Shown: positions 45,266 through 54,988 of the stretch, piece by piece
How positions within the stretch are numbered: position 1 is the stretch's first letter
How the letters are laid out: every line of letters begins with the position of its first letter
Assembly (NCBI GenBank): GCA_020639235.1
Contig: JACKHC010000001.1
Coordinates: 496,001 to 560,000, forward strand
Length of the DNA stretch: 64,000 nt
Source of the DNA: Phycisphaeraceae bacterium
Lineage (GTDB): Bacteria; Planctomycetota; Phycisphaerae; Phycisphaerales; UBA1924
Reading direction: 5' to 3'
Program-made: the position numbers and the translations under genes
Notes under the pieces: model-generated
Told to the model about the DNA's origin: nothing
What the model saw: the letters and a program-made list of their open reading frames with translations, nothing else
Databases searched by the model: none

Positions 45266-46614
45266 TCAGGCAGGAAACACCTTCCCGCCCCCATCCACCC
45301 CCGCCCTCGCCATCGCGTGCCGCGTATCCACGATCAACCGCGCGTGCTCGCCCACAAACGCCCAGTCGTACCAATCATGGTCCGTCACGATCACCACGCA
45401 ATCAAACCCCGCAAGCGTCCCCGCGTCCCACGCGATGCTCGTCAGCCCGGGATCGTGCCGGCGCATCTTCTTCGTCGCCGCCACGAAGGGGTCGTGGTAC
45501 GAAACCTCCGCTCCCCGTTCCCGCAACAACTCGATCACCTCGAACGCCGGGCTCTCCCGCACATCCGCGATGTTCTTCTTGTACGCGATCCCCAAAACCA
45601 GCACCCGCGCGCCACCGAGCGTCTGTTGCCGCGACGCCAGCGCATCGGCGCACCGATCCACCACATACCCCGGCATCGCGCGGTTCACCTCGCCCGCCAA
45701 CTCGATAAACCGTGTATCAAAACCGTGCCGCCGCGCAGCGTCCGCAAGGTAATACGGATCGATCGGCACGCAATGCCCGCCGAAACCCGGACCCGGATCA
45801 AAGCGCTGGAATCCGAACGGCTTCGTCGCCGCAGCGTCCAGAACCTCCCACACATCCAGACCCATCGCCGAGAACGCGATCTTCAACTCGTTCACCAGCG
45901 CGATATTCACCGACCGGTACACGTTCTCCACCAGCTTCGCGCCCTCGGCCACCTCCGCGCTCGAACACATCACGATCTCCCGCACCACCGCGCGGTACAA
46001 CACCCCCGCCAGCGCACCCGACGCCTCATCAACACCGCCAACCAGTTTCGGAATCGTCCGCGTCGTGTGCGCCTTGTTCCCCGGATCCTCCCGCTCGGGA
46101 CTGAACGCCACGAACACCGCGCCCCGCCACCCGCCCCCCGAACAATCGGCGCCACCACATCCCGCGTCGTCCCCGGATAGGTCGTCGACTCCAGCACGAT
46201 CAGCCTCGGGCGATTCGGGTCCCTGTCGATCGCGTGCGCACGAATCTCCTCCGCCGCGCGCTCCACGGCGCTCAAATCTGGCCGCCGCTCCCCATCCAGC
46301 GGCGTCGGCACACAGATCAACACCACATCCGCGCCGCCAAGTTGCGCCGGGTCGCTCGTCAACTCGACATCCGCATTTCCCGCCAGCCGCGCAGCAAGCC
46401 CCTCGCCCAGGTGCGGCAAATACGACCGCCCACCCCGGAGCATCGCGATCTTCGCTTCATCGTGGTCCAGCCCGATCGCCGGAAATCCCGCCCCCGCCAC
46501 CGCATCCAGCAGCGGCAGCCCTACATACCCCAGCCCGATCACCGCCACGCGCGCACCGCGCCCCGCGATCAAACGCGCCAGCGCTTCCCGGCCATCATCT
46601 CCGCTTGCTGCCAC
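45266..46614 (-). pseudogene. UDP-N-acetylhexosamine dehydrogenase (WbpA/WecC-like), apparent frameshift
   Basis: Frame 1 from 46614 encodes VAVIGLGYVGLPLLDAV (Rossmann), VVLICVPTPLDGERRPDLS and VLESTTYPGTTRDVVAPIV. A second frame then encodes FVAFSPEREDPGN, GFGGHCVPIDPYYLAD with the catalytic cysteine, and VLVLGIAYKKNIADVRESP down to 45266. One missing base in the six-C run at 46134-46139 would restore a single 450-residue protein. This is the nucleotide-sugar dehydrogenase type that makes UDP-GlcNAc or UDP-ManNAc uronic acids. It is outside the main glycan locus. Because the lesion is in a homopolymer and all catalytic parts survive, sequence error is quite possible. Confidence 0.8.
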
Positions 46615-46641
46615 GCCGTGAGCGTACCGCGCGCCGTCGTC

Positions 46642-47634
46642 TTACGAACCCGCAACAAACAAATCGTCCGTCTTGTCGGGCAGAATCGAGTCCGTCGGCA
46701 GAGCGCCAACCGTGCCGGGATACCCCAGCTTGTTAATCGTCGCCTTCCCGCCGAAGTACACACCGTCCGTCCCCGCCGAGAGGAACATCACATCGCCGTA
46801 CGACTGCGCCGGGAGCGTCGGGTCGCTCTCGCACGGGAACGCCGGATGACCCAGGAACGCCCGCATCGACTCCTCGCGGTCAGCGTCACTCTTCGACCCG
46901 CCCAGCAGCGAGTCCAGGTCCTGGTTCTTCGCGTTCTTCCCGAGCATCGTCGCGCTCAGGTACCCCGCGTTCGTGTTCCAGTAATACCACGCGCTCTCCG
47001 AGGCGCTGCTCAAGGTCGCGATCCGCGAAAAGTCATCCCCGCCGTCCGCGCACGGATTGATGTTCCCCGTCAGGTCGTTCCGCGCCCACATCATGATGGG
47101 CGAGCCCCACGGGTCGATCAGGTCCGGGATCTCCGCCGTCCCCGTGTCGGGAGACCAGGTCTGGCCCGCCGCGACGCCGAACTCCGAGTCCGTCGAGGTG
47201 TAGTACTCCGGCCCGCCCTGAATCCCCACCTCCGTCGTGTCCACATACACCTCGGTGTCCCGCGCGCCGGGCTTGCCGCTGTTCAGCACCAGCTTGATCT
47301 GCGTCGGGCCGCCCGTGTAATCCATCTCGTCGATCACGCCGCCACTCAGTTCCAGCAGCGCGTTCTCCATCGCCGTCAGGCCCATCGTCGCGTTCGCCGC
47401 CGACCCCAGCTCATCCTGCGTGAACACGCCCGGCATCCGCTGCTTGTCCGTCTTGAAGGCGAACACCGCGTTCTTGATCCCCGTCATCGTCGCCGTCGTC
47501 TTCGCCCGACGCGCCGAGTTCCGAGCGCTCGACGCCGCCGGCACCAACAGCCCGATCAGCAACACGATGATCGCCACCACAACAAGCAACTCGACCAGTG
47601 TGAAGCCGGAACGACGGGAAACGGGCTGGCGCAT
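46642..47634 (-). CDS. Prepilin-like protein with type IV pilin N-terminus
   Basis: 330 residues from ATG 47634 with AGGAG 8-9 bases upstream. Short basic leader ending RRSG, then FTLVELLVVVAIIVLLIGLLVP: a prepilin peptidase (PilD) site with Glu at mature position 5 and the hydrophobic pilin helix, followed by ARRAKT. Such proteins are numerous in planctomycetes and are exported by type II secretion/pilus systems as pseudopilins. The rest is a soluble domain with DPWGSPIMMW, typical of GspG-like pseudopilins. No secretion genes nearby. Confidence 0.88.
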   Translation of the reverse strand: MRQPVSRRSGFTLVELLVVVAIIVLLIGLLVPAASSARNSARRAKTTATMTGIKNAVFAFKTDKQRMPGVFTQDELGSAANATMGLTAMENALLELSGGVIDEMDYTGGPTQIKLVLNSGKPGARDTEVYVDTTEVGIQGGPEYYTSTDSEFGVAAGQTWSPDTGTAEIPDLIDPWGSPIMMWARNDLTGNINPCADGGDDFSRIATLSSASESAWYYWNTNAGYLSATMLGKNAKNQDLDSLLGGSKSDADREESMRAFLGHPAFPCESDPTLPAQSYGDVMFLSAGTDGVYFGGKATINKLGYPGTVGALPTDSILPDKTDDLFVAGS

Positions 47635-47742
47635 GAAATCAACTCCTGAGTCTGAGAATGCGGGCGCGGCCGGACAAATATAGGGCAACGCCCACCATAA
47701 CCCTATTCGCAGCCCCTGATTAGATGGTTGCCGATGCCCCGC

Positions 47743-48453
47743 TCACCCGCGGACAAAAGCCCCACGCAAACGCCGAACGGGCGGCACATTCTCGTCCAGG
47801 AACTCATCCACGCCCCCCACGCCGCCCATCGGTACGAGCCCCGCCTCCGCCATCGTCGAGATCAACTCGTCCTTCGTCAGCGGATACGGCGGCTGCCGGA
47901 ACGCCCCGATCGGGCTTCCCGACTCCCGCCCACGCGCAACCGCAATCAGAATCCCGCGCGGCGAAAGCAACCTCGACATCCCACGCGCCAGCGCCACCCG
48001 ATTCTCCGGCGGCAGCGCCTGCAGCGTGTGAACCTCCACCACCAGGTCATACCGATGGTGCATCCGCGTCGGCGGATCAACCGCATCCGCAACCACAAAG
48101 CACTCCTCGTGCCCGCGATGAAGCGACCGCGCCAGTTCCACCGCGCTCGCCGAACGATCAAAAGCCGTCACCTCGTACCCCCGGTCCAGCAGCGCGCACG
48201 CATCCCGTCCCAGACCGCACCCCACAACCGCAGCACGCGAACCCGGACGAATGTGCTCCGGCGCCACGCGATTCAACCACGCGATCAGCGCCGGATTCGC
48301 CCGCTCCGAAGCCCACGGAATCTTCTTCGCATCCCCGCCCGAATGCGCATACACCTCATCAACCCACGCGCACCACTCCTCAACCGGCGCCTCGTGCGGC
48401 GGGTGCATCGCGATCAGATCAGTTGTGTCATGAACAGCGGTCTCGGCGGCCAT
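47743..48453 (-). CDS. SAM-dependent methyltransferase
   Basis: 236 residues from ATG 48453, with GGGAGG about 7 bases upstream; an ATG at 48474 is the alternative. The motif I region SRAAVVGCGLGRDACAL, motif II VTAFDRSASAVELAR and YDLVVEVHTLQALPPENR give a class I fold of the thiopurine S-methyltransferase/tellurite-resistance type. Function unknown; followed on the same strand by no coupled gene. Confidence 0.8.
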   Translation of the reverse strand: MAAETAVHDTTDLIAMHPPHEAPVEEWCAWVDEVYAHSGGDAKKIPWASERANPALIAWLNRVAPEHIRPGSRAAVVGCGLGRDACALLDRGYEVTAFDRSASAVELARSLHRGHEECFVVADAVDPPTRMHHRYDLVVEVHTLQALPPENRVALARGMSRLLSPRGILIAVARGRESGSPIGAFRQPPYPLTKDELISTMAEAGLVPMGGVGGVDEFLDENVPPVRRLRGAFVRG

Positions 48454-48590
48454 CACTGGCCTCCCTTCTTCCATCCCCCGACTCGGGCCCCCTCCACACC
48501 CTTATCTTACGAAAAACCCCCCATCCTTCCTATCCCAAATCGGGAGTTTCACCCCGCCACTCCGCCATTTCCCCCATTTCTCGGACCAAT

Positions 48591-50360
48591 CTATCCGCGC
48601 AGGTTCCCTCCCCCGCCCCGCGCCGTCCCGGCCGCCGCCGCCGCCGAGCCCTCCGCGAACCTCTCCGCAGCCCCCGCCGGCAACCGCCCGGCATCCGCCT
48701 CCAGCGCCGCCCGCCACGCCCCGTCCATCCGCCCGAGCAGCCCCAACGCCCCGAACGATTCGAGCACCGATGCCGCCGACAACCCCCGGTACACCACGTC
48801 CGCGTCGATGATCTCCCGCCCCAGAATCGCCTCCAACTCTTGCTGCGTATACCCGCGCCGCTCCCGCGCCGTCGATTGCGTCCCGTACTGGCTCAGGTTC
48901 GAAGCAAAGATCCCCGCCGCGCTCACCGGCAAGAAGTCCTCATACCTCAGCCCCTCCATCTCCACATACCCCAATCGCCGCAACTCACGCAGGTCCGTCG
49001 TCTCGATCTTCCCGCGCTGCGCGACGCCCCTCTCCGTCGCCTCGTACCGCGCGTGCACCAGACCCGCGTCCACCAGTTCGCCGAGCGTCCTGGGGAACCG
49101 CGCAAAGTGCCGCCCATACGCGCGCTCATACGCCTCAAAGTCTTTCCGCGCCAGTTCCGGGTCGGCGTCCCGTTCGGCCGCAATCAGGCACTCGTCATAG
49201 AGCGCTCGCCCCGCCGCCGTTACCGCGTAAAACCGCTGCTCGATCTCGCCGAACCGCGCCGTATGCGTCGAAGCGATCCGCCTCCCGTCCTTCTCCGTGA
49301 AGTTCACCGCCTCGCGCAGCGCCTTGTACGCATCCTGCCGCAACAGCACCGGGACACCCGCGGGCGGCCCCTCCGTCAAGTCCTTGAACCCCGAATGCGA
49401 CAGTTCACTCAACCGGAACGGCTCGCCCCTGAACCGCTCCGCCAGCCCCCACGCGAGCCGATCGATCGCGTCCGGCGCCGGCACACCCGGCTCGAACCCC
49501 GCGATCTCCGCGCGCGTCAGGTGCTTGAAATGGAGCCGCACAAAGTCCCGGTCACCCCGACGCAGCACATGCCCCAGCGCATGCCGCGCCCGCTCGATGA
49601 AGTGCGCCTCATCCATCTCACCCATGCAGAACTTCATCGCCGTCGAGTACAGATCTATGCAAAATGTATTCGGCGTCAAATGGTTCAGATGGTGCGCCTT
49701 GAAGCACACGATGTCCGCAGCAATCTTGAAGCCCGAGGCGCACAGGTGCTCGTACAAGTCGAACGCCAGCGCCTCGCCCGTCCACTTGAAGATCTTCTCC
49801 ACCCCTTCCGCGATCAGCGCCTCCCCGTCCGCCTCACTCAATCCCCCCTCGCGCTCCCGCTTCTCGATCAACGCCTTCGCCCGCGCCGTGAACGCCGCAC
49901 GGCTCGCCAGCGTCTCCTCGATCCGCCGGCGCGTCTCTTCATCAAAGTAGTCCGGACGCAACAGCGATGTGAACACACGGTGCTGCGGGTGCAGCGTCGA
50001 TCGGAACGCCGTCGCGATCACCGGCTGGCTCTTCGCCCCCACGCTCGTCATGTCGTAATAGTTGTGCGGCTCCATCCCGAAACACGCAAAGAACCGACCC
50101 ACCCAGCGGTACTCATCGTCCCGCCCGATCCGGATCGCGCCGTGACGCTCACCCGAAGTCCGGTCCAGCTGCGCATCAGTAATCTCAAACCCCACATGCA
50201 GCATCCCCAGCAGATCGCAAACCGCCCGATTGCACGCGTGATTCACGAGAAGGCACCGGTCGTACAGCGGCACCTCCTCGCCGAACATCCGCGACAACTC
50301 CGCGAACAACCTGTCCTGCATCTCAATCGGATCCGCGAACTGCATCGCCATCATCTCCAA
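48591..50360 (-). CDS. DUF1338 protein, 2-oxoadipate dioxygenase/decarboxylase-like (HglS/YdcJ)
   Basis: 589 residues. The vicinal-oxygen-chelate-like family HglS decarboxylates 2-oxoadipate in lysine breakdown; YdcJ of E. coli is a homologue. Visible marks are MEPHNYYDM with the first metal histidine, SQPVIATAFRS, FKAHHLNHLTPNTFCID with a later metal histidine, and VNFTEKDGRRIASTHTARFGEIEQR holding a Glu. This length is in the long (YdcJ) class. The C-terminus is Ala/Gly-rich without structure. No other lysine-catabolic genes are nearby, so the substrate is an inference from family only. Start could also be the ATG at 50345. Confidence 0.8.
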   Translation of the reverse strand: MEMMAMQFADPIEMQDRLFAELSRMFGEEVPLYDRCLLVNHACNRAVCDLLGMLHVGFEITDAQLDRTSGERHGAIRIGRDDEYRWVGRFFACFGMEPHNYYDMTSVGAKSQPVIATAFRSTLHPQHRVFTSLLRPDYFDEETRRRIEETLASRAAFTARAKALIEKREREGGLSEADGEALIAEGVEKIFKWTGEALAFDLYEHLCASGFKIAADIVCFKAHHLNHLTPNTFCIDLYSTAMKFCMGEMDEAHFIERARHALGHVLRRGDRDFVRLHFKHLTRAEIAGFEPGVPAPDAIDRLAWGLAERFRGEPFRLSELSHSGFKDLTEGPPAGVPVLLRQDAYKALREAVNFTEKDGRRIASTHTARFGEIEQRFYAVTAAGRALYDECLIAAERDADPELARKDFEAYERAYGRHFARFPRTLGELVDAGLVHARYEATERGVAQRGKIETTDLRELRRLGYVEMEGLRYEDFLPVSAAGIFASNLSQYGTQSTARERRGYTQQELEAILGREIIDADVVYRGLSAASVLESFGALGLLGRMDGAWRAALEADAGRLPAGAAERFAEGSAAAAAGTARGGGGNLRG

Positions 50361-50576
50361 CTGCTTCCGTCTTCACCCCGACGATCGCGAACCCCGCGCT
50401 CTTCCGCGCACAACCCGATCCGTCGCCCGTGCCGCGAGTCCAACTATATCCCGATCATCCACCCTCACCCCCATAGCACCGATCCCCAAACCGACCCCAT
50501 GCCCCGCTACAATCGCGTCCCCATTCCATGAACCACTCGCGGCGTCATCCACGCCGCCCGCGAAAGGACTCGACCC

Positions 50577-52118
50577 GTGGCCACCACCTCCAATACCCAC
50601 TACGACCTCATCGTCATCGGCGGCGGGCCCGCCGGCTATGTCGGAGCCATCCGCGCCGCGCAACTCGGTATGAAGGTCGCCTGCGTCGAGCGCTCCAAAC
50701 TCGGCGGGGTCTGCCTCAACTGGGGATGCATCCCCTCCAAGGCGCTCCTCACCAATGCCGAGATCTACGAACGCATCACCCACGAAGCCGATGAACTCGG
50801 ACTCAAGTTCGAGAAACTCGGAGTGGACTGGAACAAGGTCATCTCCCGCTCACGAGGCGTCGCCGACAAACTCAACAAGGGCATCGCCTTCCTCTTCCGC
50901 AAGAACAAAATCGAACACATCGAGGGCCATGCCAAGATCACCAGCGGGCGCAAAGGCGACAAGCCCTGCCAGGTCGAGATCTACGACGCCAAGGTGCAGG
51001 ACACCTTCACCCTCGCTCCCGCCGAGATCGCCAAGAAGCCCCGCCAGACCATTACCGCCACCAATGTCATTATCGCCACCGGCTCCGTCGCCCGCGATCT
51101 CCCCTTCGCCCGCTACGACGGCGACAAGATCATCGGCGCACGCGAAGCCATGACCCTCCCCAAGCAACCCAAATCACTCATCGTCATCGGCGCCGGCGCC
51201 ATCGGCATGGAGTTCGCCTACTTCTATCACTCCTACGGCACCAAAGTCACCGTCGTCGAGATGCTCCCGCACATCCTCCCCGTCGAAGACACCGACATCT
51301 CCAAAGCCCTCGAAAAGGTCTACAAGAAAAAGGGCATGGACCTCCGCACCTCACACACCACAACCAAAGTCGAAACCACCAAGACCGGCGTCAAAGTCAC
51401 CATCGCGCCCTTCGAGAACGGCAAGGCCGACGAGAAACGCGCCGAAACACTCGAAGCCGAGAAAGTCCTCCTCGCCATCGGCGTCCGCGGCCGCTACGAC
51501 GGCCTCTTCGATGAGTCCCTCGGCATCCAGACCGTCAAGGACCACATCAAGACCGACTACACGCCCCCCGCGCCCGGCAAAGACCCCGCGCCCGTACTCA
51601 CCTACAAGACAAGCGTCGAAGGCATCTACGCCGTGGGCGACGTCATCGGCCCGCCCTGGCTCGCGCATGTCGCCTCCGAAGAGGCCATCCTCTGCGTCGA
51701 GCGCATCGCCGGCCACGATCCGATTCCGATGGATTACACCGTCATCCCCGGCTGCACCTACTGCGTCCCGCAGGTCGCTTCGGTCGGTTTCACGGAGCGC
51801 GCCCTCAACGAACAGGGCCTCAAGAAGGGCCAGGACTACGAAGTCGGCTCATATCCCTTCATGGCCCACGGCAAAGCCATCGCCTCCATGCACACCGACG
51901 GCCTCGTCAAGATCATCCGGGGATTGCCGAGAGGCGAAATCCTCGGCGCGCACATCATGGGCGATCAGGCCACCGAACTCATCGCCGAACTCACCCTCGC
52001 CCGACGACTCGAAGCCACCACCGAAGAACTCAATGTCACCGTCCACGCGCACCCGACGATGCACGAGGCCGTCCACGAGGCGTCCCTCGCCTCCGAAGGC
52101 AAACTGATTCACGGGTGA
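50577..52118 (+). CDS. lpdA: Dihydrolipoyl dehydrogenase
   Basis: E3 component of 2-oxoacid dehydrogenase complexes and the glycine cleavage system. 513 residues, some 40 longer than usual because of loops near 150-170 and 345-360. FAD site DLIVIGGGPAGYVGAI at 10-25, redox-active GGVCLNWGCIPSK with C46 and C51, NAD site VIGAGAIGMEFA, FAD site GIYAVGDVIGPPWLAH, and the partner-subunit HAHPTMHEAVHEA motif. GTG start at 50577 with AAGGA upstream. Alone here, without E1/E2 genes. Confidence 0.94.
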   Translation: MATTSNTHYDLIVIGGGPAGYVGAIRAAQLGMKVACVERSKLGGVCLNWGCIPSKALLTNAEIYERITHEADELGLKFEKLGVDWNKVISRSRGVADKLNKGIAFLFRKNKIEHIEGHAKITSGRKGDKPCQVEIYDAKVQDTFTLAPAEIAKKPRQTITATNVIIATGSVARDLPFARYDGDKIIGAREAMTLPKQPKSLIVIGAGAIGMEFAYFYHSYGTKVTVVEMLPHILPVEDTDISKALEKVYKKKGMDLRTSHTTTKVETTKTGVKVTIAPFENGKADEKRAETLEAEKVLLAIGVRGRYDGLFDESLGIQTVKDHIKTDYTPPAPGKDPAPVLTYKTSVEGIYAVGDVIGPPWLAHVASEEAILCVERIAGHDPIPMDYTVIPGCTYCVPQVASVGFTERALNEQGLKKGQDYEVGSYPFMAHGKAIASMHTDGLVKIIRGLPRGEILGAHIMGDQATELIAELTLARRLEATTEELNVTVHAHPTMHEAVHEASLASEGKLIHG

Positions 52119-52130
52119 GCGATACCCTCC

Positions 52131-52180
52131 CTCCCCCGTCGCCGACGGGGGAGGTGCCGAACAGAGTGAGGCGGAGGGGG
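52131..52180. repeat. Dispersed double-hairpin repeat, copy B
   Basis: Perfect hairpin CTCCCCCGTC (52131-52140), loop GCC, GACGGGGGAG (52144-52153), then GTGCCGAACAGAGTGAGGC and GGAGGGGGT. Same layout as copy A at 40267: a C5 hairpin, GTG, a less conserved middle and a G-rich tail. Located just after lpdA. Confidence 0.72.
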
Positions 52181-52251
52181 TCTGTTGCCACCTCCGGGTG
52201 CCACCGCTTCGTCGCATCGCGACAAGCGATGCAGAACCTCGTGCAGGCGAG

Positions 52252-52280
52252 CCCCCGGCACAAGCCGGGGGTCATTGTTT
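52252..52280 (+). terminator. Hairpin terminator downstream of lpdA
   Basis: Stem CCCCCGGC (52252-52259), loop ACAA, GCCGGGGG (52264-52271), then TCATTGTTTG. Same stem as the ugd terminator at 27272; the flanking CGAG is shared too. The T-tract is imperfect. Confidence 0.65.
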
Positions 52281-52285
52281 GACGC

Positions 52286-53041
52286 TTACATCACCAGCCC
52301 GTCCAACGACCCCAGCCCCAGCGGCTCCTTCGTGAAGAACGGCTCCGCGTACAGCGTCCCGATCCGCGTACCGAAGTACCCGAGCGAGTGCTCCACCCAC
52401 TCCCGCACGCCGTGGCCCTTCGGCTGCGCGCCGATGCGCCCCGGCGCGACAAACTGCGTGTGGTACGCCTCCATCGCCGCGATCTTCTTCCCCTCAAACC
52501 CCGTCACATCAACGCAGAACCCCGGATTCGCCACCCAGCGCAGGTGCGTCGCGTAGTAGTAGAACACCCACTTGGGATAGATCGGCTCGCCCGGCAGATC
52601 AGCCTTCGTCAGCTTCGCGTCAAACCGCGCATCCTCAACGATCCGCGTCGTCGCTTTATGGTCCGGGTGCGCATCCTCATAGAACGGCACAAACAGAATC
52701 GCTGCCCGATGCTCGCGGATCACACCCGCAACCGCACGCCGCGCCTCGATCGTGTGCTCGATCCAGCGATTCGATAGCGCATGCCCGCCCCACGCCGAGT
52801 CACCACCGAACCCCCGCGCCGGACCCTCCACCCGCAGCATCCTCCGCTTCACACCCAGAATCTCCGTCGCGCGCGCCGCCTCACGCTCGCGTGTCGCCGG
52901 GTCTCCCAGGGGCGTCGGCTCGCCGTTGGTCATATCCAGCAAGAGCACATCGTGCCCCTGCGACGCCAGCTTCGCGATCGTCGCGCCCATCCCCGCTTCC
53001 TGATCGTCCGGGTGCGGCCCGACAACAAGAATCTGTGCCAT
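52286..53041 (-). CDS. PIG-L (LmbE-like) N-deacetylase
   Basis: 251 residues. Zinc motifs VVGPHPDDQEAG at 6-17 and EDAHPDHKATTR near 123-134 are diagnostic; family members deacetylate GlcNAc-type groups in bacillithiol and mycothiol synthesis or in natural products. LGVKRRMLRVEGPARGF and FYYYATHLRWVANP resemble BshB1-type proteins. Whether this organism makes bacillithiol cannot be told from this window, as bshA and bshC are absent. Monocistronic, minus strand. Confidence 0.88.
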   Translation of the reverse strand: MAQILVVGPHPDDQEAGMGATIAKLASQGHDVLLLDMTNGEPTPLGDPATREREAARATEILGVKRRMLRVEGPARGFGGDSAWGGHALSNRWIEHTIEARRAVAGVIREHRAAILFVPFYEDAHPDHKATTRIVEDARFDAKLTKADLPGEPIYPKWVFYYYATHLRWVANPGFCVDVTGFEGKKIAAMEAYHTQFVAPGRIGAQPKGHGVREWVEHSLGYFGTRIGTLYAEPFFTKEPLGLGSLDGLVM

Positions 53042-53202
53042 ACCACCTCCATCGCCACATCGACTGATCCGACCCGATCATACGGACCGTTCATCGACCA
53101 CGGACGCCACACGCCGAAGACCCGTCTCAACAGGCGAGCGGCACGACGCGAGCCGTTCGACAACGTCTCAACTCGCCCGCCGCCAAGCGGCGAGGCGAAC
53201 TC

Positions 53203-53236
53203 AAAAAAAACGACGGGCCCGCAAGGGCCCGCCGTT
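53203..53236 (-). terminator. Intrinsic terminator of the DUF11 lipoprotein gene
   Basis: On the minus strand ACGGCGGGCCC (complement of 53225-53235), loop TTGC, GGGCCCGTCGT, then eight T (complement of the A-run 53203-53210), some 30 bases past the stop codon. Near-perfect hairpin with a long T-run. Confidence 0.92.
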
Positions 53237-53265
53237 CGTTTGATCAACAGATCAGACCGTCGCGA

Positions 53266-54849
53266 TTAGCGGTACAGAGTCGTGGACTCGGTCTCGCGGA
53301 TCGGAGTGGTCTTCTCGCGGCTCGTCACCGCTGTGGCGAAGCGAACGTCGCCCTCGGCGTCCGCCTTGGCGACAACCGTCCAAGTCGCGACCGCCTTCGG
53401 CGCAAGCGTCCCGAGCGGGGCGAAGGTGATCGTCTTGCCCGAAAGGGTGCCGGCAGTGGCGCCGCCAGCCGACACGAACGACTCCTCGCCCGGCAGCTCG
53501 CAGACAACCTTGATGTCGTTGTCGTTGGCCGAGCCCTGGTTGGTCACGCGGATGGTGTAGGTCACCGTGCCGCCGATCTCGATCGGGTCCGGATTGTCAA
53601 CGACCTCGACGAGGATCGCCGGGATACCGGTCACCTCGGTCGAGCAGGCGTCACGCGCCTCGGTCGCACAAGCGCAGTTCACCACCGCCTCGGAGCGGTA
53701 GTTGCCGGCGCCCGCGGGATTCACAGTGAACGAAACCTTCTTGCTCGCGCCGGCCTTGAGCGAACCGACATTCCAGTTCACGCTGCCGCCGGCCGAAGAG
53801 CCGCCGTCAGTCGCGCTGACAAACGCCGCGCCCGCGGGCATCGACGCGCTCACGCGAGCGTCAGAGCAGTCGCCGTCGCCCGTGTTGCGGACCGTGACGG
53901 TGTATTCGATCGGACGACCGATGTACCGGTTGCCGGGGCACTCAACAGCAATCTCGAGGACCGGCTGAACAACCGTCACCGCGACAGTGTTCGACTCGGC
54001 GCTCAGGCCGCCAGCCGCCGACGCCGAAGCGTTGTTCGAATAACGGCCCGGCTTGGAGATCTTCACAGGAATCGCTGGCGAGACCTGCGCCTGACCCGGG
54101 CCGATGTCCGGAACATCAAGCTCGATCACGCTCTTGCCGTCCATCGTCGTCATGCCCGCGGGCAGCTCGTCGCGGACCTTCACGGCGCGAGCAAAGCCCG
54201 TACCCGTGTTCTTGACCGTGAACACAACCTGCGCCGTATCGCACGGCGTCATGTTCGCCGGGCTCATCTCCTTCACGAGCGCCAGCGCCGGCTGAACGAC
54301 ATTCGTCGTCGCGCACAACGCGTTGTTGTACGACACCGAAACGCAAGCCGACGAAACGCCCACGCGGTCCGCCTTGCCCGAGACCTTGATCACCTTGGTC
54401 TCGCCCGGGGCCAGGTCGCCCAGACCCCACTGCATCCCGCCCGAGGGCGAGCGCGTCGCGCTGGGAGACGACGAAGCAACCGAGAGGTTGTCCATCGAGT
54501 CGCCCGTCACGACAACATTCTGAAGAACCCCGCGGGTGATGTTCGTCACGCGGATCTCGTAGTCATAAGACTCGCCCATCCGCACCTCGCGCGGCATCAC
54601 CTGCTCAAGGAGCAGGGCGCTCGTCGCCCGGTCGCCCGTCGGGAAATACATCGACGCCACATTCCCCGACATCATCGCCGGAGCAGGGGCCGGAGCGGGA
54701 GCCGGCTTCGCCGTCTCCTCATGATGCGCCACATCGTCGCCGTGATCGCCGTGGCCGTGACCGAAGTGGTCGTGGCGGCAACCAGCAAGGGCAACAAGCC
54801 CCGCCGCCGCAAATCCAAGGAATGACATCCTTCTGACTACGCTGAACAT
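53266..54849 (-). CDS. DUF11-repeat lipoprotein with His-rich N-terminus
   Basis: 527 residues from ATG 54849, GAGGAG about 7 bases upstream. Lipoprotein signal with lipobox LAGC (cysteine near residue 24), then a His/Asp/Gly stretch (HDHFGHGHGDHGDD) that may bind metal and an Ala-Pro linker. The rest is about four copies of the DUF11/CARDB-type Ig-like unit, each with VTNxGxxxxxxVxVxDxLPAG features (VRNTGDGDCSDARVSASMP, VTNQGSANDNDIKVVCELP). Such repeats build surface adhesion or stalk-like proteins and are common in planctomycetes. Paired cysteines per repeat suggest disulfides. Monocistronic with its own terminator. Confidence 0.88.
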   Translation of the reverse strand: MFSVVRRMSFLGFAAAGLVALAGCRHDHFGHGHGDHGDDVAHHEETAKPAPAPAPAPAMMSGNVASMYFPTGDRATSALLLEQVMPREVRMGESYDYEIRVTNITRGVLQNVVVTGDSMDNLSVASSSPSATRSPSGGMQWGLGDLAPGETKVIKVSGKADRVGVSSACVSVSYNNALCATTNVVQPALALVKEMSPANMTPCDTAQVVFTVKNTGTGFARAVKVRDELPAGMTTMDGKSVIELDVPDIGPGQAQVSPAIPVKISKPGRYSNNASASAAGGLSAESNTVAVTVVQPVLEIAVECPGNRYIGRPIEYTVTVRNTGDGDCSDARVSASMPAGAAFVSATDGGSSAGGSVNWNVGSLKAGASKKVSFTVNPAGAGNYRSEAVVNCACATEARDACSTEVTGIPAILVEVVDNPDPIEIGGTVTYTIRVTNQGSANDNDIKVVCELPGEESFVSAGGATAGTLSGKTITFAPLGTLAPKAVATWTVVAKADAEGDVRFATAVTSREKTTPIRETESTTLYR

Positions 54850-54988
54850 GTGAGTCTCCTCGTTCGAGTTTCCACCGTGGTGTATCTGTGCTCTCCCCGC
54901 GGCCTTTCGCGGGTCCCCGGCGGCGCGGATCATAACCGAAGCCCCATAAGATGGGGAATACAATAACCATCTCCGGGGAAGAATCCGG

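Noticed and set aside
42400..45708. 1102-residue plus-strand reading frame
   Set aside because: Antisense to the large amidohydrolase; Arg/His/Pro-rich sequence typical of the opposite strand of GC-rich genes.
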